Assembly: GCF_030816715.1 (NCBI RefSeq)
Contig: NZ_JAUSYH010000001.1
Span: 3,472,001 to 3,536,000, forward strand
DNA length: 64,000 nucleotides
DNA from: Streptomyces achromogenes
GTDB taxonomy: Bacteria > Actinomycetota > Actinomycetes > Streptomycetales > Streptomycetaceae
Direction of reading: 5' to 3'
The notes beneath the pieces were generated by a model. That model made no database searches, was not told the origin of the DNA, and saw nothing but the letters and a program-made list of their open reading frames with translations. This document shows, in pieces, positions 7,424 to 16,856 of this stretch (the stretch's first letter is position 1; each line of letters starts with the position of its first letter). Position numbers and translations under genes: made by a program.

Positions 7424-8599
7424 TCAGGCGTCCGCGTACTTGGCGTCCGCGGCCGGATCGAGTGCCAGCCGGTACCCGCGCTTGACCACGGTCTGGATCA
7501 GTTTGGGTGCGCCGAGAGCCGTCCGCAGCCGGGCCATCGCCGTCTCGACGGCGTGCTCGTCCCGTCCCGCGCCGGGCAGCGCCCGCAGCAGATCGGACCG
7601 CGGCACCACCCACCCCGGCCGCCGCGACAGCGCCCGCAGCAGCGACATCCCGGCCGGCGGCACCGGCCGCAGCGCCCCGTCCACCAGCACCGCATGGCCC
7701 CGGATCTCCACCCGGTGACCGGCGAGCGGCAGCGCCCGGGCCCGCGTCGGCAGCTCCTGGCAGAGCAGCTGCACGAGTGGCCCGAGCCGGAACCGCTCCG
7801 GCTGGATGGTGTCCACGCCGCGCGCCTGCAGCGGCAGCGCGGTGACGGGGCCGACGCACGCCGGCAGCACGTCGTGGTGCAGGGCGGTGAGCAGCTCGGA
7901 CAGCAGCCCGCGCTCCTCCGCCCGTGAGAACAGCGAGACGGCCGCGGGCGCGCTGGTGAAGGTGATCGCGTCCAGTCCGCGCGTGACGGCGGCGTCGATG
8001 AGCCGGTCGAGCGGCGAGATGTCCTCCGGCGGCATCCACCGGTAGACGGGCACCCCCACCACCTCGGCGCCCGCCGCCCGCAGCGACTCCACGAACCCGG
8101 GCAGCGGTTCGCCGTGCAGCTGGACGGCGACCCGGCGCCCCTCGACGCCCTCCTCCAGCAGCCGGTCGAGCACCTCGGCCATGGACTCGCTGGACGGCGA
8201 CCACGCCTCCGTCAGCCCGGCGGCCCGCACGGCGCCCTTCACCTTGGGGCCGCGGGCGAGCAGCTCCACGCCGCCGAGCCGGGCGAGCAGCTGCTCGCCC
8301 AGTCCCCAGCCGTCGGCGGCCTCGACCCAGCCGCGGAAGCCGATGGCGGTGGTGGCGACCACGACGTCGGGGGCCTGGTCGATGAGCTCCTTGGTGGCGG
8401 AGAGCAGCTCGCCGTCGTCGGCGAGCGGCACGATCCGCAGGGCGGGCGCGTGCAGCACCACCGCCCCGCGCCGCTGGAGCAGCGCGCCGAGCTCCTCGGC
8501 CCGTCGCGCGGCCGTCACGCCCACGGTGAAGCCCGCGAGAGGCCCGTGTTCGACGGCGCCCCGATGGCCGGTGGCCGGTTGTTGCTGTTCCTGGTGCAT
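7424..8599 (-). CDS. nnaR: HemD-fold transcription regulator of nitrate assimilation (NnaR-like)
   Basis: A 391-residue fusion of a uroporphyrinogen-III synthase fold (about 20-275) and a C-terminal OmpR-type winged helix (about 300-380; HAVETAMARLRTALG, IQTVVKRGYRL). In S. coelicolor the matching protein NnaR works with GlnR to activate nitrate and nitrite assimilation genes rather than making haem. The gene sits directly downstream of narK on the same strand, which fits that role. The final ADPAADAKYADA tail carries no recognised signal. Genome tools usually call this family uroporphyrinogen-III synthase because of the N-terminal fold, so an enzymatic role cannot be excluded from sequence alone. 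Confidence 0.85.
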   Translation of the reverse strand: MHQEQQQPATGHRGAVEHGPLAGFTVGVTAARRAEELGALLQRRGAVVLHAPALRIVPLADDGELLSATKELIDQAPDVVVATTAIGFRGWVEAADGWGLGEQLLARLGGVELLARGPKVKGAVRAAGLTEAWSPSSESMAEVLDRLLEEGVEGRRVAVQLHGEPLPGFVESLRAAGAEVVGVPVYRWMPPEDISPLDRLIDAAVTRGLDAITFTSAPAAVSLFSRAEERGLLSELLTALHHDVLPACVGPVTALPLQARGVDTIQPERFRLGPLVQLLCQELPTRARALPLAGHRVEIRGHAVLVDGALRPVPPAGMSLLRALSRRPGWVVPRSDLLRALPGAGRDEHAVETAMARLRTALGAPKLIQTVVKRGYRLALDPAADAKYADA

Positions 8600-8642
8600 A
8601 GCTCTCGTCCCGCAGTCACGTCGCGTTGGACCTACATGCCGA

Positions 8643-8672
8643 CGAGCCTGTCAACGGTGCGTGACAGGCTCG
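8643..8672 (-). terminator. Hairpin between narK and nnaR
   Basis: CGAGCCTGTCA (8643-8653) pairs with TGACAGGCTCG (8662-8672) over an 8-nt loop, 28 nt past the narK stop. It is a likely terminator or attenuator separating narK from nnaR. No T-run follows on the minus strand. Confidence 0.6.
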
Positions 8673-8699
8673 GTTCGGCTTCATGTCGCCCGTGTTACG

Positions 8700-10094
8700 T
8701 CACACCTCGGCATAGCTGAGCTGCGGCTTCGCCTCGGATGTCGAGCCGGTGGCGGTCACCCGGCCGGCCGGGCGGCGAAGGTATACGGCCCAGGTGACCG
8801 CGAAGCAGGCGGCGTAGAAGGCGAGGAAGGCCACGAAGGCGCCGGTGCCGGAGCCGTAGGAGAGGAACGACTGCCGGAAGGCCAGGTTGATGCCGACGCC
8901 GCCGAGCGCGCCGACCGCACCGATCAGCCCCATGGAGGCGCCGGACAGCCGCCGGCCGTAGGCGGCCGCGGCCTCGCCCTCCAGGCCCTTCGCGACGGCC
9001 TTGGCCTGGAAGATGCCGGGGATCATCTTGTACGTCGATCCGTTGCCGAGGCCGCTGAGCACGAACAGCACCACGAAGGCGGTGACGAAGAGTACGAGCG
9101 ACTTCTGCATGCTGGCGAAGACCAGGACGCCGGTCGCGGCGGCCATCCCCACGTAGTTGTAGAGCGTGATCCTCGCGCCGCCGTACTTGTCGGCCAGCCA
9201 GCCGCCGACCGGGCGGATGAGCGAGCCGAGCAGCGGGCCGATGAAGGTGAGGTAGGCCGCCTGGAGGGGCGTCCGGCCGAACTGGTTCGTCAGGACCTGC
9301 CCGAAGGCGAAGCTGTAGCCGATGAACGACCCGAACGTGCCCACGTACAGGAAGGACATGATCCAGGTGTGGGCGTCCTTCGCGGAGTCGATCGCGGCGC
9401 CGGTGTCGTTCTTCACGGACGCCAGGTTGTCCATGAACAGCGCGGCCAGGGTGGCGGCCAGCACGATCAGCGGAATGTAGATCCCGAGCAGCACGCGCGG
9501 GCCGCCGCTCGCGCCGATGACGGCGAGGCCGATCAGCTGGAGGACCGGCACGCCGATGTTGCCGCCGCCGGCGTTGAGCCCGAGCGCCCAGCCCTTCTTG
9601 CGGAGCGGGAAGAAGGCGTTGATGTTGGTCATGGAGGAGGCGAAGTTGCCGCCGCCGATGCCCGCGATCAGGCCGACCAGCAGGAAGGTGTTGAAGGAGG
9701 TCCCGGGCTCCATCACCGTGAAGGCGGCGACCGTGGGGACCAGCAGCAGGGCGGCGGAGACGATCGTCCAGTTCCGGCCGCCGAAGATCGCGACGGCGAA
9801 GGTGTACGGCACCCGCACCACCGCTCCGACCAGCGTCACCATCGACGTCAGCAGGAACTTGTCGGCGGGGGTGAGGCCGTACTCGGGGCCCATGAAGAGC
9901 ACCAGCACGGACCACATCGTCCAGATCGAGAAACCGATGTGCTCGGACAGGACGGAGAAGAGGAGGTTACGGCGGGCGATCTTCTCGCCCTTCTCGTTCC
10001 AGAAGGCCTCGTTCTCCGGGTCCCACTCCTCGATCCAGCGGCCCCCCTTCTTGGCGGGGGACGGCGGTGCGGGGGCTGTACTCGGGGCTGTCAT
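8700..10094 (-). CDS. narK: NarK-type MFS nitrate/nitrite transporter
   Basis: A 464-residue major facilitator with about 12 membrane helices in the inner membrane. It starts with a cytoplasmic WIEEWDPENEAFW segment typical of the actinobacterial NarK group. The glycine-rich signature is visible as GLIAGIGGGNFASSMTNINAFFP and GLNAGGGNIGVP, both in helices that line the nitrate path. It imports nitrate or exports nitrite for assimilation or respiration. The ATG at 10094 has GGAGG 5 nt upstream; an upstream GC-rich extension to 10277 is not supported. The nnaR-type regulator follows directly. I found no convincing GlnR box upstream. Confidence 0.92.
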   Translation of the reverse strand: MTAPSTAPAPPSPAKKGGRWIEEWDPENEAFWNEKGEKIARRNLLFSVLSEHIGFSIWTMWSVLVLFMGPEYGLTPADKFLLTSMVTLVGAVVRVPYTFAVAIFGGRNWTIVSAALLLVPTVAAFTVMEPGTSFNTFLLVGLIAGIGGGNFASSMTNINAFFPLRKKGWALGLNAGGGNIGVPVLQLIGLAVIGASGGPRVLLGIYIPLIVLAATLAALFMDNLASVKNDTGAAIDSAKDAHTWIMSFLYVGTFGSFIGYSFAFGQVLTNQFGRTPLQAAYLTFIGPLLGSLIRPVGGWLADKYGGARITLYNYVGMAAATGVLVFASMQKSLVLFVTAFVVLFVLSGLGNGSTYKMIPGIFQAKAVAKGLEGEAAAAYGRRLSGASMGLIGAVGALGGVGINLAFRQSFLSYGSGTGAFVAFLAFYAACFAVTWAVYLRRPAGRVTATGSTSEAKPQLSYAEV

Positions 10095-10254
10095 GACGCC
10101 TCCACGTGCTCCGGGCTCGGATGGTCCGGGGGGATGAGCGGTGATGACTCCCGAAGGTAGGGAGAGCGCGTTTCCGGGCTGTGGCTGTGGGTGACCGGAA
10201 AGGAACGTTGCTCTCACCTTGCGCGGACGCCCGGTGAGAGGTCGCGGAAAGGCC

Positions 10255-11310
10255 TCAGCCCTGGGGCGGCGGGCCATAGGGGGCGGGCGGCTGGGCCTGC
10301 GGGTACGACGGGGCCTGGGGGGCTCGGGCGGCCTGAGGGGCCTGGGAGGCCTGGGGAGAGTGCGGGTACTGCGGGGGGTACGGCTGGGGCTGGGCGTAAG
10401 GGGTGGGCTGGGGGTGCGGCTGGGCGTGGGGGTGGGGCTGCGCGTACGCGCCGGGCTGGGGGTGGGGGTCCGGGTATGCGCCGGGCTGGGGCTGGGCGTA
10501 TGCGCCGGGCTGGGGCTGGGCCTGCGCGTAAGGGCCGGGCTGGGCCTGCGGGTACGTCTGCGGGTAGCCGTACCCGGGGGCGGCGGCCGGGGCGGTGCCG
10601 TACGGAACGTACGGAGGCTGGGCCGGGGCGTGGGCGGGCGCCTGGGGCGGTGCCTGGGCCGGGAGTCCGGCGCCGTAGGGGTTCCGGCCCTGACCGGCCC
10701 CCGTTCCCGCTCCCGCTCCCACTCCCGGGGGCAGGTACCGCAGGCGGCCCGTCGCGTCGGTCACCGGGGCGAAGCCGGCGGCCTTCAGCCGGGCGCCGGA
10801 CGCGGCGTTGCGACGCCGGTTGACGGCGAAGCCGGCGCCGCAGACGGCCATGAGGACGACCCAGACGGCGGCGGCGACGCCGAAGTCGGCGCCCGTGCCG
10901 CCGAGCCGTACCCCGAGGACCGCACAGCCCGCGGTGGCGCCCAGCGCGCCGTACCCCACCCGCTTCTCGGCCTGCCTGCCGGTGAGGTCGAAGGTGATGC
11001 GGGTCTTCAGGAGTTCGAAGGCGTCCGGGACCAGCGGCGGCAGGGAGAAGCCGTCGTGCGCGTTCGGGTACTGCGCCCAGTTCTGCGCGGCACGCGCGCG
11101 TGCCTGCGGGCTGGGATCGGGGACGATCAACAGCTTCAGCGCGTTGCCCTGCGAGCCGCCGTGCCCGGCGTCCGCGTACTCGTACCCGAACTGCTGGGCC
11201 ACGAAGGCGAGCCGGGCCAGCTTCTTCACCGAGGCCAGAGGACTGGTGAGCTCGACGGGCCCGCCTCCCGCCATCGACTTCAGCATGCTTCGCATCTGCC
11301 GCTTGCTCAC
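10255..11310 (-). CDS. Membrane protein with Pro/Gln/Ala/Tyr repeat tail, function unknown
   Basis: A 351-residue protein with an N-terminal soluble domain (about 1-115; KKLARLAFVAQQFGYEYAD). A pair of hydrophobic segments follows (about 120-165, YGALGATAGCAVLGV and GVAAAVWVVLMAVCGAGF). The tail of about 150 residues is built of irregular QPQPGAYAQ and QAPQA units. Proline-glutamine-tyrosine tails of this kind are common in actinobacterial envelope or polar proteins and are intrinsically disordered. GTG at 11310 is preferred (GGAG 9 nt upstream); a GTG at 11316 is too close to that site. I do not recognise a function. Confidence 0.75.
   Translation of the reverse strand: MSKRQMRSMLKSMAGGGPVELTSPLASVKKLARLAFVAQQFGYEYADAGHGGSQGNALKLLIVPDPSPQARARAAQNWAQYPNAHDGFSLPPLVPDAFELLKTRITFDLTGRQAEKRVGYGALGATAGCAVLGVRLGGTGADFGVAAAVWVVLMAVCGAGFAVNRRRNAASGARLKAAGFAPVTDATGRLRYLPPGVGAGAGTGAGQGRNPYGAGLPAQAPPQAPAHAPAQPPYVPYGTAPAAAPGYGYPQTYPQAQPGPYAQAQPQPGAYAQPQPGAYPDPHPQPGAYAQPHPHAQPHPQPTPYAQPQPYPPQYPHSPQASQAPQAARAPQAPSYPQAQPPAPYGPPPQG
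10258..10700 (-). repeat. Degenerate tandem repeats coding a PQAY-rich tail
   Basis: Short near-repeats such as GGGCTGGGGCTGGGCGTA recur through this segment and encode the Pro/Gln/Ala/Tyr tail of the protein at 10255-11310. The unit length drifts between 15 and 36 nt. Such a tract is likely to vary in length between strains. Confidence 0.7.
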
Positions 11311-11499
11311 CGGCACTCACTCCCCCACCAGCCGAACGACTGTTCACTCGCGCAACGCGGGCAGTCTTCCACACGCCCGCGGCCCCGGTGATCGGCAGCC
11401 GACCCGCTCGACCTGCCCCCTACCCCCTGCGGACCTCCGTCCGAACCCTCCTCCGGCCCCCGGTCCGGCGGAGGAACGAGGGCGGAACACATCCCCGGG

Positions 11500-12849
11500 T
11501 CACGCCCGGTGCGCCCCGACGCGTCCGTCCGGCCACAGACGGGGCCTGCGGCGGGCCGCCAAATCCTCGACCCAGCCGAAGCAGACGACGCAGGCCGCCG
11601 TGAGGAGCCAGACGAACGGCAGCTGGGGCCACGGGCTCTCCAGGACCCAGGGGGCGTCGCTCTCCAGCCAAGGAAAGGCCCACAGCCGGTCCCACAGGGC
11701 CTCGACGACGCCGATGCACACGTTGTGCCAGAGATAGATCGTCACCGCACGGGAGTTGAGCAGGGTGATCACCCGGTCCCAGCGGCGCAGCCGGGCCGGC
11801 CACTCGGTCCAGGACGGGCTGATGTGCAGGAGCAGCAGCACCGCGGCGAAGGACCACAGCGTCTGCGCGAACGGCATGTCGTCGAGGTCGTGGCCCTCCC
11901 TGAGCTGTTGGCCGAGGGCGTACCAGAGACCGGTCGCCGCCACCGCAGGGGCCAGCGACGGCACCACATAGCGGGGCAGCCGGCGCAGAACACCCTCCTG
12001 GTGCGCCATGCCCAGCAGCCAGCACGCGCCGAACGTGCCGAGGTCGGTGAGGCCGGCCTGCAACCGCCAGCCCGGCAGCGACAGCGCGCCGAACTCCAGC
12101 GCGGCGGACAGCGCGACCGGCGCGAGAATGGTCGGCCAGGGCAGCCGGCGCAGGGCGCGCAGCAGGAGCGGGGAGAGCAGGACGAACCAGAGGTAGGCGC
12201 GGAGGTACCACAGGGGCACACCCATGTCGGTGGCCCAGTCGTCGCCGATCAGGTGCTGCACGCCCGGCAGGGACTCTCCGTACGGCGGGTCGCTCAGCGG
12301 GAGGACCCAGTAGGCGAGGTGCGTCCACCACCAGCCGGGGTGCCCTTCCTCGTCCGGGCCCCACCCCGCGGCCAGCATGCCCGTCACGCCGACCGCGCCC
12401 AGCAGCCACATCGGCGGCAGCAGGCGGCGCATGCGTCCGCGCACGACCTCCAGCGCGGGGCGCCGGGTGAGCGAGCGGGCCATCAGGTTGCCGGCGAGCG
12501 CGAACATCACGCCCATCGAGGGGAACACGACGGGGAGCCAGGCCCAGCCCATCAGGTGGTAGAGGACGACACGGAAGAGGGCGATCGCCCGCAGGAGGTC
12601 GAAGTAGCGGTCACGTCCGCCGCTCTTCCTCTTCGCCTCCGCACCCGCCGCCGCATCCGGCTGCCCGGGCAGTCCGGGCTTCCCGGACCGGCCGGACAGC
12701 CCGGGCTGCTCGGACAGCCCGGGCTGCTCGGAATGCTCGGTCAGTTGAGGCAGCCGCGCCGTACTGTCCGCCGTACGGTCCGCCGGCCGGTCGTCCGCCG
12801 GCCGGCTGCCCGGCCGGCCGCTCGGCTCCGTCCTCGGCTCGGTGCTCAT
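11500..12849 (-). CDS. Polytopic acyltransferase family 3 protein of the Mat-like locus
   Basis: A 449-residue integral membrane O-acyltransferase. A disordered N-terminus (about 1-80, rich in GLSEQPGLSG-type repeats) precedes the core, which opens with RDRYFDLLRAIALFRVVLYH (an acyltransferase-3 start with conserved Arg and His). About ten membrane helices follow. It probably adds acetyl or succinyl groups to the polysaccharide made by the upstream synthase. Its ATG overlaps the stop of that synthase by four bases (ATGA), so the two are translationally coupled. Other roles, such as modification of a lipid or antibiotic, are possible. Confidence 0.85.
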   Translation of the reverse strand: MSTEPRTEPSGRPGSRPADDRPADRTADSTARLPQLTEHSEQPGLSEQPGLSGRSGKPGLPGQPDAAAGAEAKRKSGGRDRYFDLLRAIALFRVVLYHLMGWAWLPVVFPSMGVMFALAGNLMARSLTRRPALEVVRGRMRRLLPPMWLLGAVGVTGMLAAGWGPDEEGHPGWWWTHLAYWVLPLSDPPYGESLPGVQHLIGDDWATDMGVPLWYLRAYLWFVLLSPLLLRALRRLPWPTILAPVALSAALEFGALSLPGWRLQAGLTDLGTFGACWLLGMAHQEGVLRRLPRYVVPSLAPAVAATGLWYALGQQLREGHDLDDMPFAQTLWSFAAVLLLLHISPSWTEWPARLRRWDRVITLLNSRAVTIYLWHNVCIGVVEALWDRLWAFPWLESDAPWVLESPWPQLPFVWLLTAACVVCFGWVEDLAARRRPRLWPDGRVGAHRA

Positions 12850-15197
12850 CGGACCGCACCCCCGTCCAGGCTCGCGCCCGGCGCCACCGCGCCCGGCGGG
12901 GCGGCCACCTGCCCCTTGCGGCGCAGTTTCTGCCAGCGCAGCCGGCCGCCGGTGAGCGCGGTGATCCAGGACTGGAGCAGCACGATGTACATCAGCTGGC
13001 GGTAGAGCAGTTGCTGGAGCGGGAGGGAGATCAGCGGGGTCAGCCGCTCGCGGTCGAGGACGAACGCGTAGGCCGCGCAGCCCGCCTGGACGGCGAGCAC
13101 GCCGAACCAGGCCGCGATCGTCTGGCCGGTCGGACCGAACAGCAGGCCGTAGACGAGGAACAGGTCGATGAGGGGCGCGAGGAGCGGGGCGACGACCATG
13201 AAGAGGGAGACGAGCGGGAGGCCCACCCGCCCGAAGCGGCCCGAGGGTCCGCGCTCGACGAGCGCTCGGCGGTGCTTCCAGATCGCCTGCATGGTGCCGT
13301 AGCACCAGCGGTAGCGCTGGGACCACAACTGCTGGACGGACTCCGGGGCCTCGGTCCAGGCGCGTGCCTTCTCCGCGTACACGACGTGCCAGCCGTCCCG
13401 GTGGATGGCCATGGTGATGTCGGTGTCCTCGGCGAGGGTGTCGTCGCTCATGCCGCCGACGCGGTCGAGCGCGCTGCGGCGGAACGCCCCGACGGCTCCC
13501 GGGATGGTGGGCATGCAGCGCAGGACGTCGTACATGCGGCGGTCGAGGTTGAAGCCCATCACGTACTCGATGTGCTGCCAGGCCCCGATGAGGGTGTCCT
13601 TGTTGCCGACCTTGGCGTTGCCGGCGACCGCGCCGACCTTCGGGTCGGCGAACGGCTGGACGAGCTCGCGGACCGTGGACGGCTCGAAGACCGTGTCGCC
13701 GTCCATCATGACGATGAGGTCGTGCCGGGCGTTGGCGATGCCCCGGTTGAGGGCGGCGGGTTTGCCCGCATTGAGCTGGCGCACCACGCGGACGCCGGGC
13801 AGCCGCAGGTCCTCGACGATGCGGGCGGTGCCGTCGCTGGAGCCGTCGTCGACCACCAGGATCTCGATCGGATGCTCGCTCTCCATCAGCGAACGCACCG
13901 TGTTCTCGATGCACTTGGCCTCGTTGTAGGCCGGGACGAGCACCGAGACCGGTTCGGTGACGGGCGCGTCGGGACCCCAGACGAAGTCCTTGCGGCGGGT
14001 ACGGCGGGTGTGGATCGCGGAGAGCAGCAGCATCAGCCCGAAACGGGCGAAGACCAGGACGCCGATGACGGCGAGACCGACGACCAGGACGGCGGTCATG
14101 TCGTCGGAGGCCCCGACCAGGAAGACCCAGGCCTTGCCCTTCCACAGGTCGGTCCCGGTGACCGGGGTGTGCGCGCTGGGCGCCTTCAGGGCCTCGGTGA
14201 GGTTCTCGAACGCGTAGCCCTTCGCCTTGAGTTCGGGGAGGTAGACGTCGAGGGCCTGGACGGTCTGCCGGCGGTCGCCGCCGGAGTCGTGCATCAGGAC
14301 GATGGCGCCCTTTCCGTCCTTGGGCGTGGCGTTGCGGACGATCTGCCGCACGCCCGGCCGCCGCCAGTCCTCGCTGTCGGCGGTGGTGAAGACCGTGAGG
14401 TAGCCGCGCGTCCCGACATAACGGGTGACCGGCCAGGAGTCGTCGTCGAGGGCGTCCGCGCTGGAGGAGTACGGCGGCCGGAAGAGGGAGGTCCGGATGC
14501 CGGCGGCGCCCGCCAGGGCCAGCTGGTTCTGGGTGAGCTCCCAGTCGATGCGCTTCTTCGACTGGTAGGAGAGGTCGGGGTGGTTGAAGGTGTGCAGGCC
14601 GATCTCGTGGCCCTCGTCCACCATCCGCCGGACCAGGTCGGGGTAACGGGAGGCCATGGTGCCGGTGATGAAGAAGACGGCGTGCACGTGGTGCTTCTTC
14701 AGGACGTCCAGGACTTCGGGGGTCCACGTGGGGTCGGGCCCGTCGTCGAAGGTGAGCACGATCCGGTGGTCCGGCACCTGCAGGCTGGTCTCCTGTCCGC
14801 CGCGGGTGTCGACGACCGGGCCGCCGTCGAGGATCTTCTCGGGCACCGTGCGGGCGGCCGCCTCGGGGCGGATGCGGTGGTCGGCGAGGATCTCGCTGTG
14901 CACATAGCCGCGCAGCATCAGCATCGCCATCATCGCGACGAGCACGAGCAGCGGCAGCAGCCGGCGCAGCCTGAGGGGCGGCATCAGACGGCGCCGTCCG
15001 GACGGCGGGGCAGCACCGTGCGCGGGGCCGCCGGCGGCCCGGCCGCGCCGTGCGCCGGACCGCCGGCCGGCCTTTCGACCACCGCCCGGCTCACCTCCGG
15101 GTGAGGCGGCGACGGAGGCGGTCCGGCCGCCCGACGCGTGCGCGGAATGCCTGACGGCGGATTGTCGGGCCGAACGCCGGCTGGTGTGTGGTGCCAT
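12846..15197 (-). CDS. matB: Bifunctional polysaccharide deacetylase / GT2 synthase (MatB-like)
   Basis: A 783-residue fusion. An Arg/Ala-rich cytoplasmic N-terminus (1-70) and one membrane helix (about 75-95) lead to an extracellular CE4 deacetylase with all five motifs: TFDDGPD, HTFNHP, RPPYSS, DSEDW and LMHDSGG. After another helix comes a processive GT2 domain (VLVPAYNE, VVDDGSSDGT, MDGDTVF, AEDTDIT, QRYRWCYG) and C-terminal helices. This fits synthesis, export and partial deacetylation of poly-beta-1,6-N-acetylglucosamine, the role proposed for Streptomyces MatB in hyphal aggregation. The ATG at 15197 has GGAG 11 nt upstream; the ATG at 14984, directly before the first helix, is the main alternative. 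Confidence 0.88.
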   Translation of the reverse strand: MAPHTSRRSARQSAVRHSAHASGGRTASVAASPGGEPGGGRKAGRRSGARRGRAAGGPAHGAAPPSGRRRLMPPLRLRRLLPLLVLVAMMAMLMLRGYVHSEILADHRIRPEAAARTVPEKILDGGPVVDTRGGQETSLQVPDHRIVLTFDDGPDPTWTPEVLDVLKKHHVHAVFFITGTMASRYPDLVRRMVDEGHEIGLHTFNHPDLSYQSKKRIDWELTQNQLALAGAAGIRTSLFRPPYSSSADALDDDSWPVTRYVGTRGYLTVFTTADSEDWRRPGVRQIVRNATPKDGKGAIVLMHDSGGDRRQTVQALDVYLPELKAKGYAFENLTEALKAPSAHTPVTGTDLWKGKAWVFLVGASDDMTAVLVVGLAVIGVLVFARFGLMLLLSAIHTRRTRRKDFVWGPDAPVTEPVSVLVPAYNEAKCIENTVRSLMESEHPIEILVVDDGSSDGTARIVEDLRLPGVRVVRQLNAGKPAALNRGIANARHDLIVMMDGDTVFEPSTVRELVQPFADPKVGAVAGNAKVGNKDTLIGAWQHIEYVMGFNLDRRMYDVLRCMPTIPGAVGAFRRSALDRVGGMSDDTLAEDTDITMAIHRDGWHVVYAEKARAWTEAPESVQQLWSQRYRWCYGTMQAIWKHRRALVERGPSGRFGRVGLPLVSLFMVVAPLLAPLIDLFLVYGLLFGPTGQTIAAWFGVLAVQAGCAAYAFVLDRERLTPLISLPLQQLLYRQLMYIVLLQSWITALTGGRLRWQKLRRKGQVAAPPGAVAPGASLDGGAVR

Positions 15198-15720
15198 GAG
15201 AGCTGGTTCTCCGGGGACGAGAGTCGGACGAGGGTTTCGCGCCGCCCCGCCGGGCGGCGGTATCGGGCCGCGCCGGCCTGACGGCCGGGTCGGACGACCG
15301 GGCCCGGGCGCGCGGCGAGAAACGGGAGCGGGAAGGCGGGAGCGAGAAGCGGCACAGACTGCGGGCGGCCGAACGGCCGGCCGGGACGCGGAACGGGCGG
15401 CGGACGCCGGACGGACACGGAAAGCCGGACGGAGCGGGACTGCTTGCGGGCGCCGGCGGACGGCGGGAAGCGGGAGGGACGAAGGGCCCCGGGTGGTGGC
15501 ACGGGGCGAGCGGGTGATGAGGAGCCGACGGGAGTCGGCCGGGCGGGATCGTCGCGGCCGCGCCGGACCCGGGCACGCCAGGCCGGCACAACCCTCGGTC
15601 GCGCGGGACAGGACCGCCGCTCCCGCCCTTGCCCCGGGTCCGCGCTCAGGCTCCGGCCGCCGCTCCCCGCGGGGCTCCGCCCCGCCCGCACGCCGGCGGG
15701 CGGCGGTGCTCACGGGGCTG
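15198..15720. other. Long GC-rich gap between matB-like gene and its upstream partner
   Basis: This 523-nt gap is extremely GC-rich. On the minus strand a frame in phase with matB stays open back to 15713, only 8 nt from the preceding stop, but its product is low-complexity Arg/Pro/Ala/Ser with no ribosome site I trust. I read it as a long leader, though an N-terminally extended protein cannot be fully excluded. Confidence 0.5.
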
Positions 15721-16704
15721 TCAGGCTGCCGGGGGCGAGGTGGCCGGTTCCGCGGGGCCGCCGGCCACGGTGGTGGAGGCTCCGCCGGCCGGGGACGCGG
15801 ACGAGACCGGCGAGGGGGATTCGGCGGGTGTGGAGGCCGGAGGCGGTGGCGTGGACGCCGGCGGCGCGATCACCGGGCCGCTCGGACCCGACGCCGGGGA
15901 CCCGGTGGCCGTCGGGCCGGCGGTGGGCCGGACGGCCCCGCTCGCCGAGGGTCGGACCGCCGCGGAGGCCGCACCGGTCGGCGCGGCGCTCCCCGAGGCG
16001 CCCGGCCCCTTGCTCGCCCCCGGCCTGCCCGGTGCGGCGGCGGACCCGGAAGCCGTGGCTCCCGTTCCGCCGGGACGCACGGAATCCGGCGCCCCGGGAC
16101 CCGGGGAGGCGGAGTCGTCGGGCGCCGAGGAGCTGTCCACCTCGCCGGCCGCCGGCTTGTCGTCGGCCTGGCCCGGCACCGGTACCGGCAGCCAGGGCGC
16201 GCCGGCGTTGCCGGAGAGCAGTGCGGCCACGATGACGACGGCGTACGCCCCGCAGGCGATGCCCACGAAGATGCCGATGCGGCGGAACGTCCGGCTGCGG
16301 CGACCGGACTCGTCGACGAAGACCGGGACGTCACCGGCGGCATCGGTGCCGTCCGGCCGCCCCTGCTTGAGCGGATCGAGCTGCACGGTCACCTCGCCGG
16401 GATCGGCGCCCTCCCCGTCCGGACCGCCGGGCTTCTCGCCCCAGGGGTCCCGGAGATCGATCGGGCGTTCGCTTGCGGGCGCCCTGTCCGCAACGGCCGG
16501 GGCCGGCGGGAGGCCGTTCTCACGCGGTACGTCCATGAGCGAGCCGTGTCCTCCGCCGCCTCCCGCCGTCGGCGTCAGGGCCTGCCCCCCGAGCCCGGGA
16601 GCGCTCCGAGATCCTGCCGATCCCGCCCCCGTGACCGGCACGTCCCTCGTCGGGAATGCGGCCTCGGGCCACTTCGGTTGGGCTTCTTCTCGCCAATTCG
16701 TCAC
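15721..16704 (-). CDS. Single-pass membrane protein with Pro/Ala/Ser/Gly ectodomain (MatA position)
   Basis: A 327-residue protein. The cytoplasmic N-terminus is about 130 residues and starts TNWREEAQPKWPEA. One membrane helix follows (about 145-168, IGIFVGIACGAYAVVIVAALL). The extracellular half is a disordered Pro/Ala/Ser/Gly/Thr stretch. It is placed just ahead of the deacetylase-synthase, the position of matA in Streptomyces, and may be a scaffold or export partner for the polymer; this is inference from context. GTG at 16704 is chosen over GTG at 16722, because the G-run at 16715-16720 then serves as ribosome site at 10 nt. Confidence 0.75.
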   Translation of the reverse strand: MTNWREEAQPKWPEAAFPTRDVPVTGAGSAGSRSAPGLGGQALTPTAGGGGGHGSLMDVPRENGLPPAPAVADRAPASERPIDLRDPWGEKPGGPDGEGADPGEVTVQLDPLKQGRPDGTDAAGDVPVFVDESGRRSRTFRRIGIFVGIACGAYAVVIVAALLSGNAGAPWLPVPVPGQADDKPAAGEVDSSSAPDDSASPGPGAPDSVRPGGTGATASGSAAAPGRPGASKGPGASGSAAPTGAASAAVRPSASGAVRPTAGPTATGSPASGPSGPVIAPPASTPPPPASTPAESPSPVSSASPAGGASTTVAGGPAEPATSPPAA

Positions 16705-16856
16705 GTGTGCACTACCCCCCACAGAACTGTTCCGGGTGCGCCTACGACCCCGAGCCCACGTCGACGGAACCAGGCCCCCACCCAGCCCTCGCGCCCCTTT
16801 TATCCCATTGCGCTCAGATCCACGAACCTAGCGCAGGCATGGGCCCGGCATTCGCG

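Noticed and set aside
10095..10254. GlnR box upstream of narK
   Set aside because: GTCAC and GAAAC half-sites occur, but the spacing is off by one and the intervening half-site is missing.
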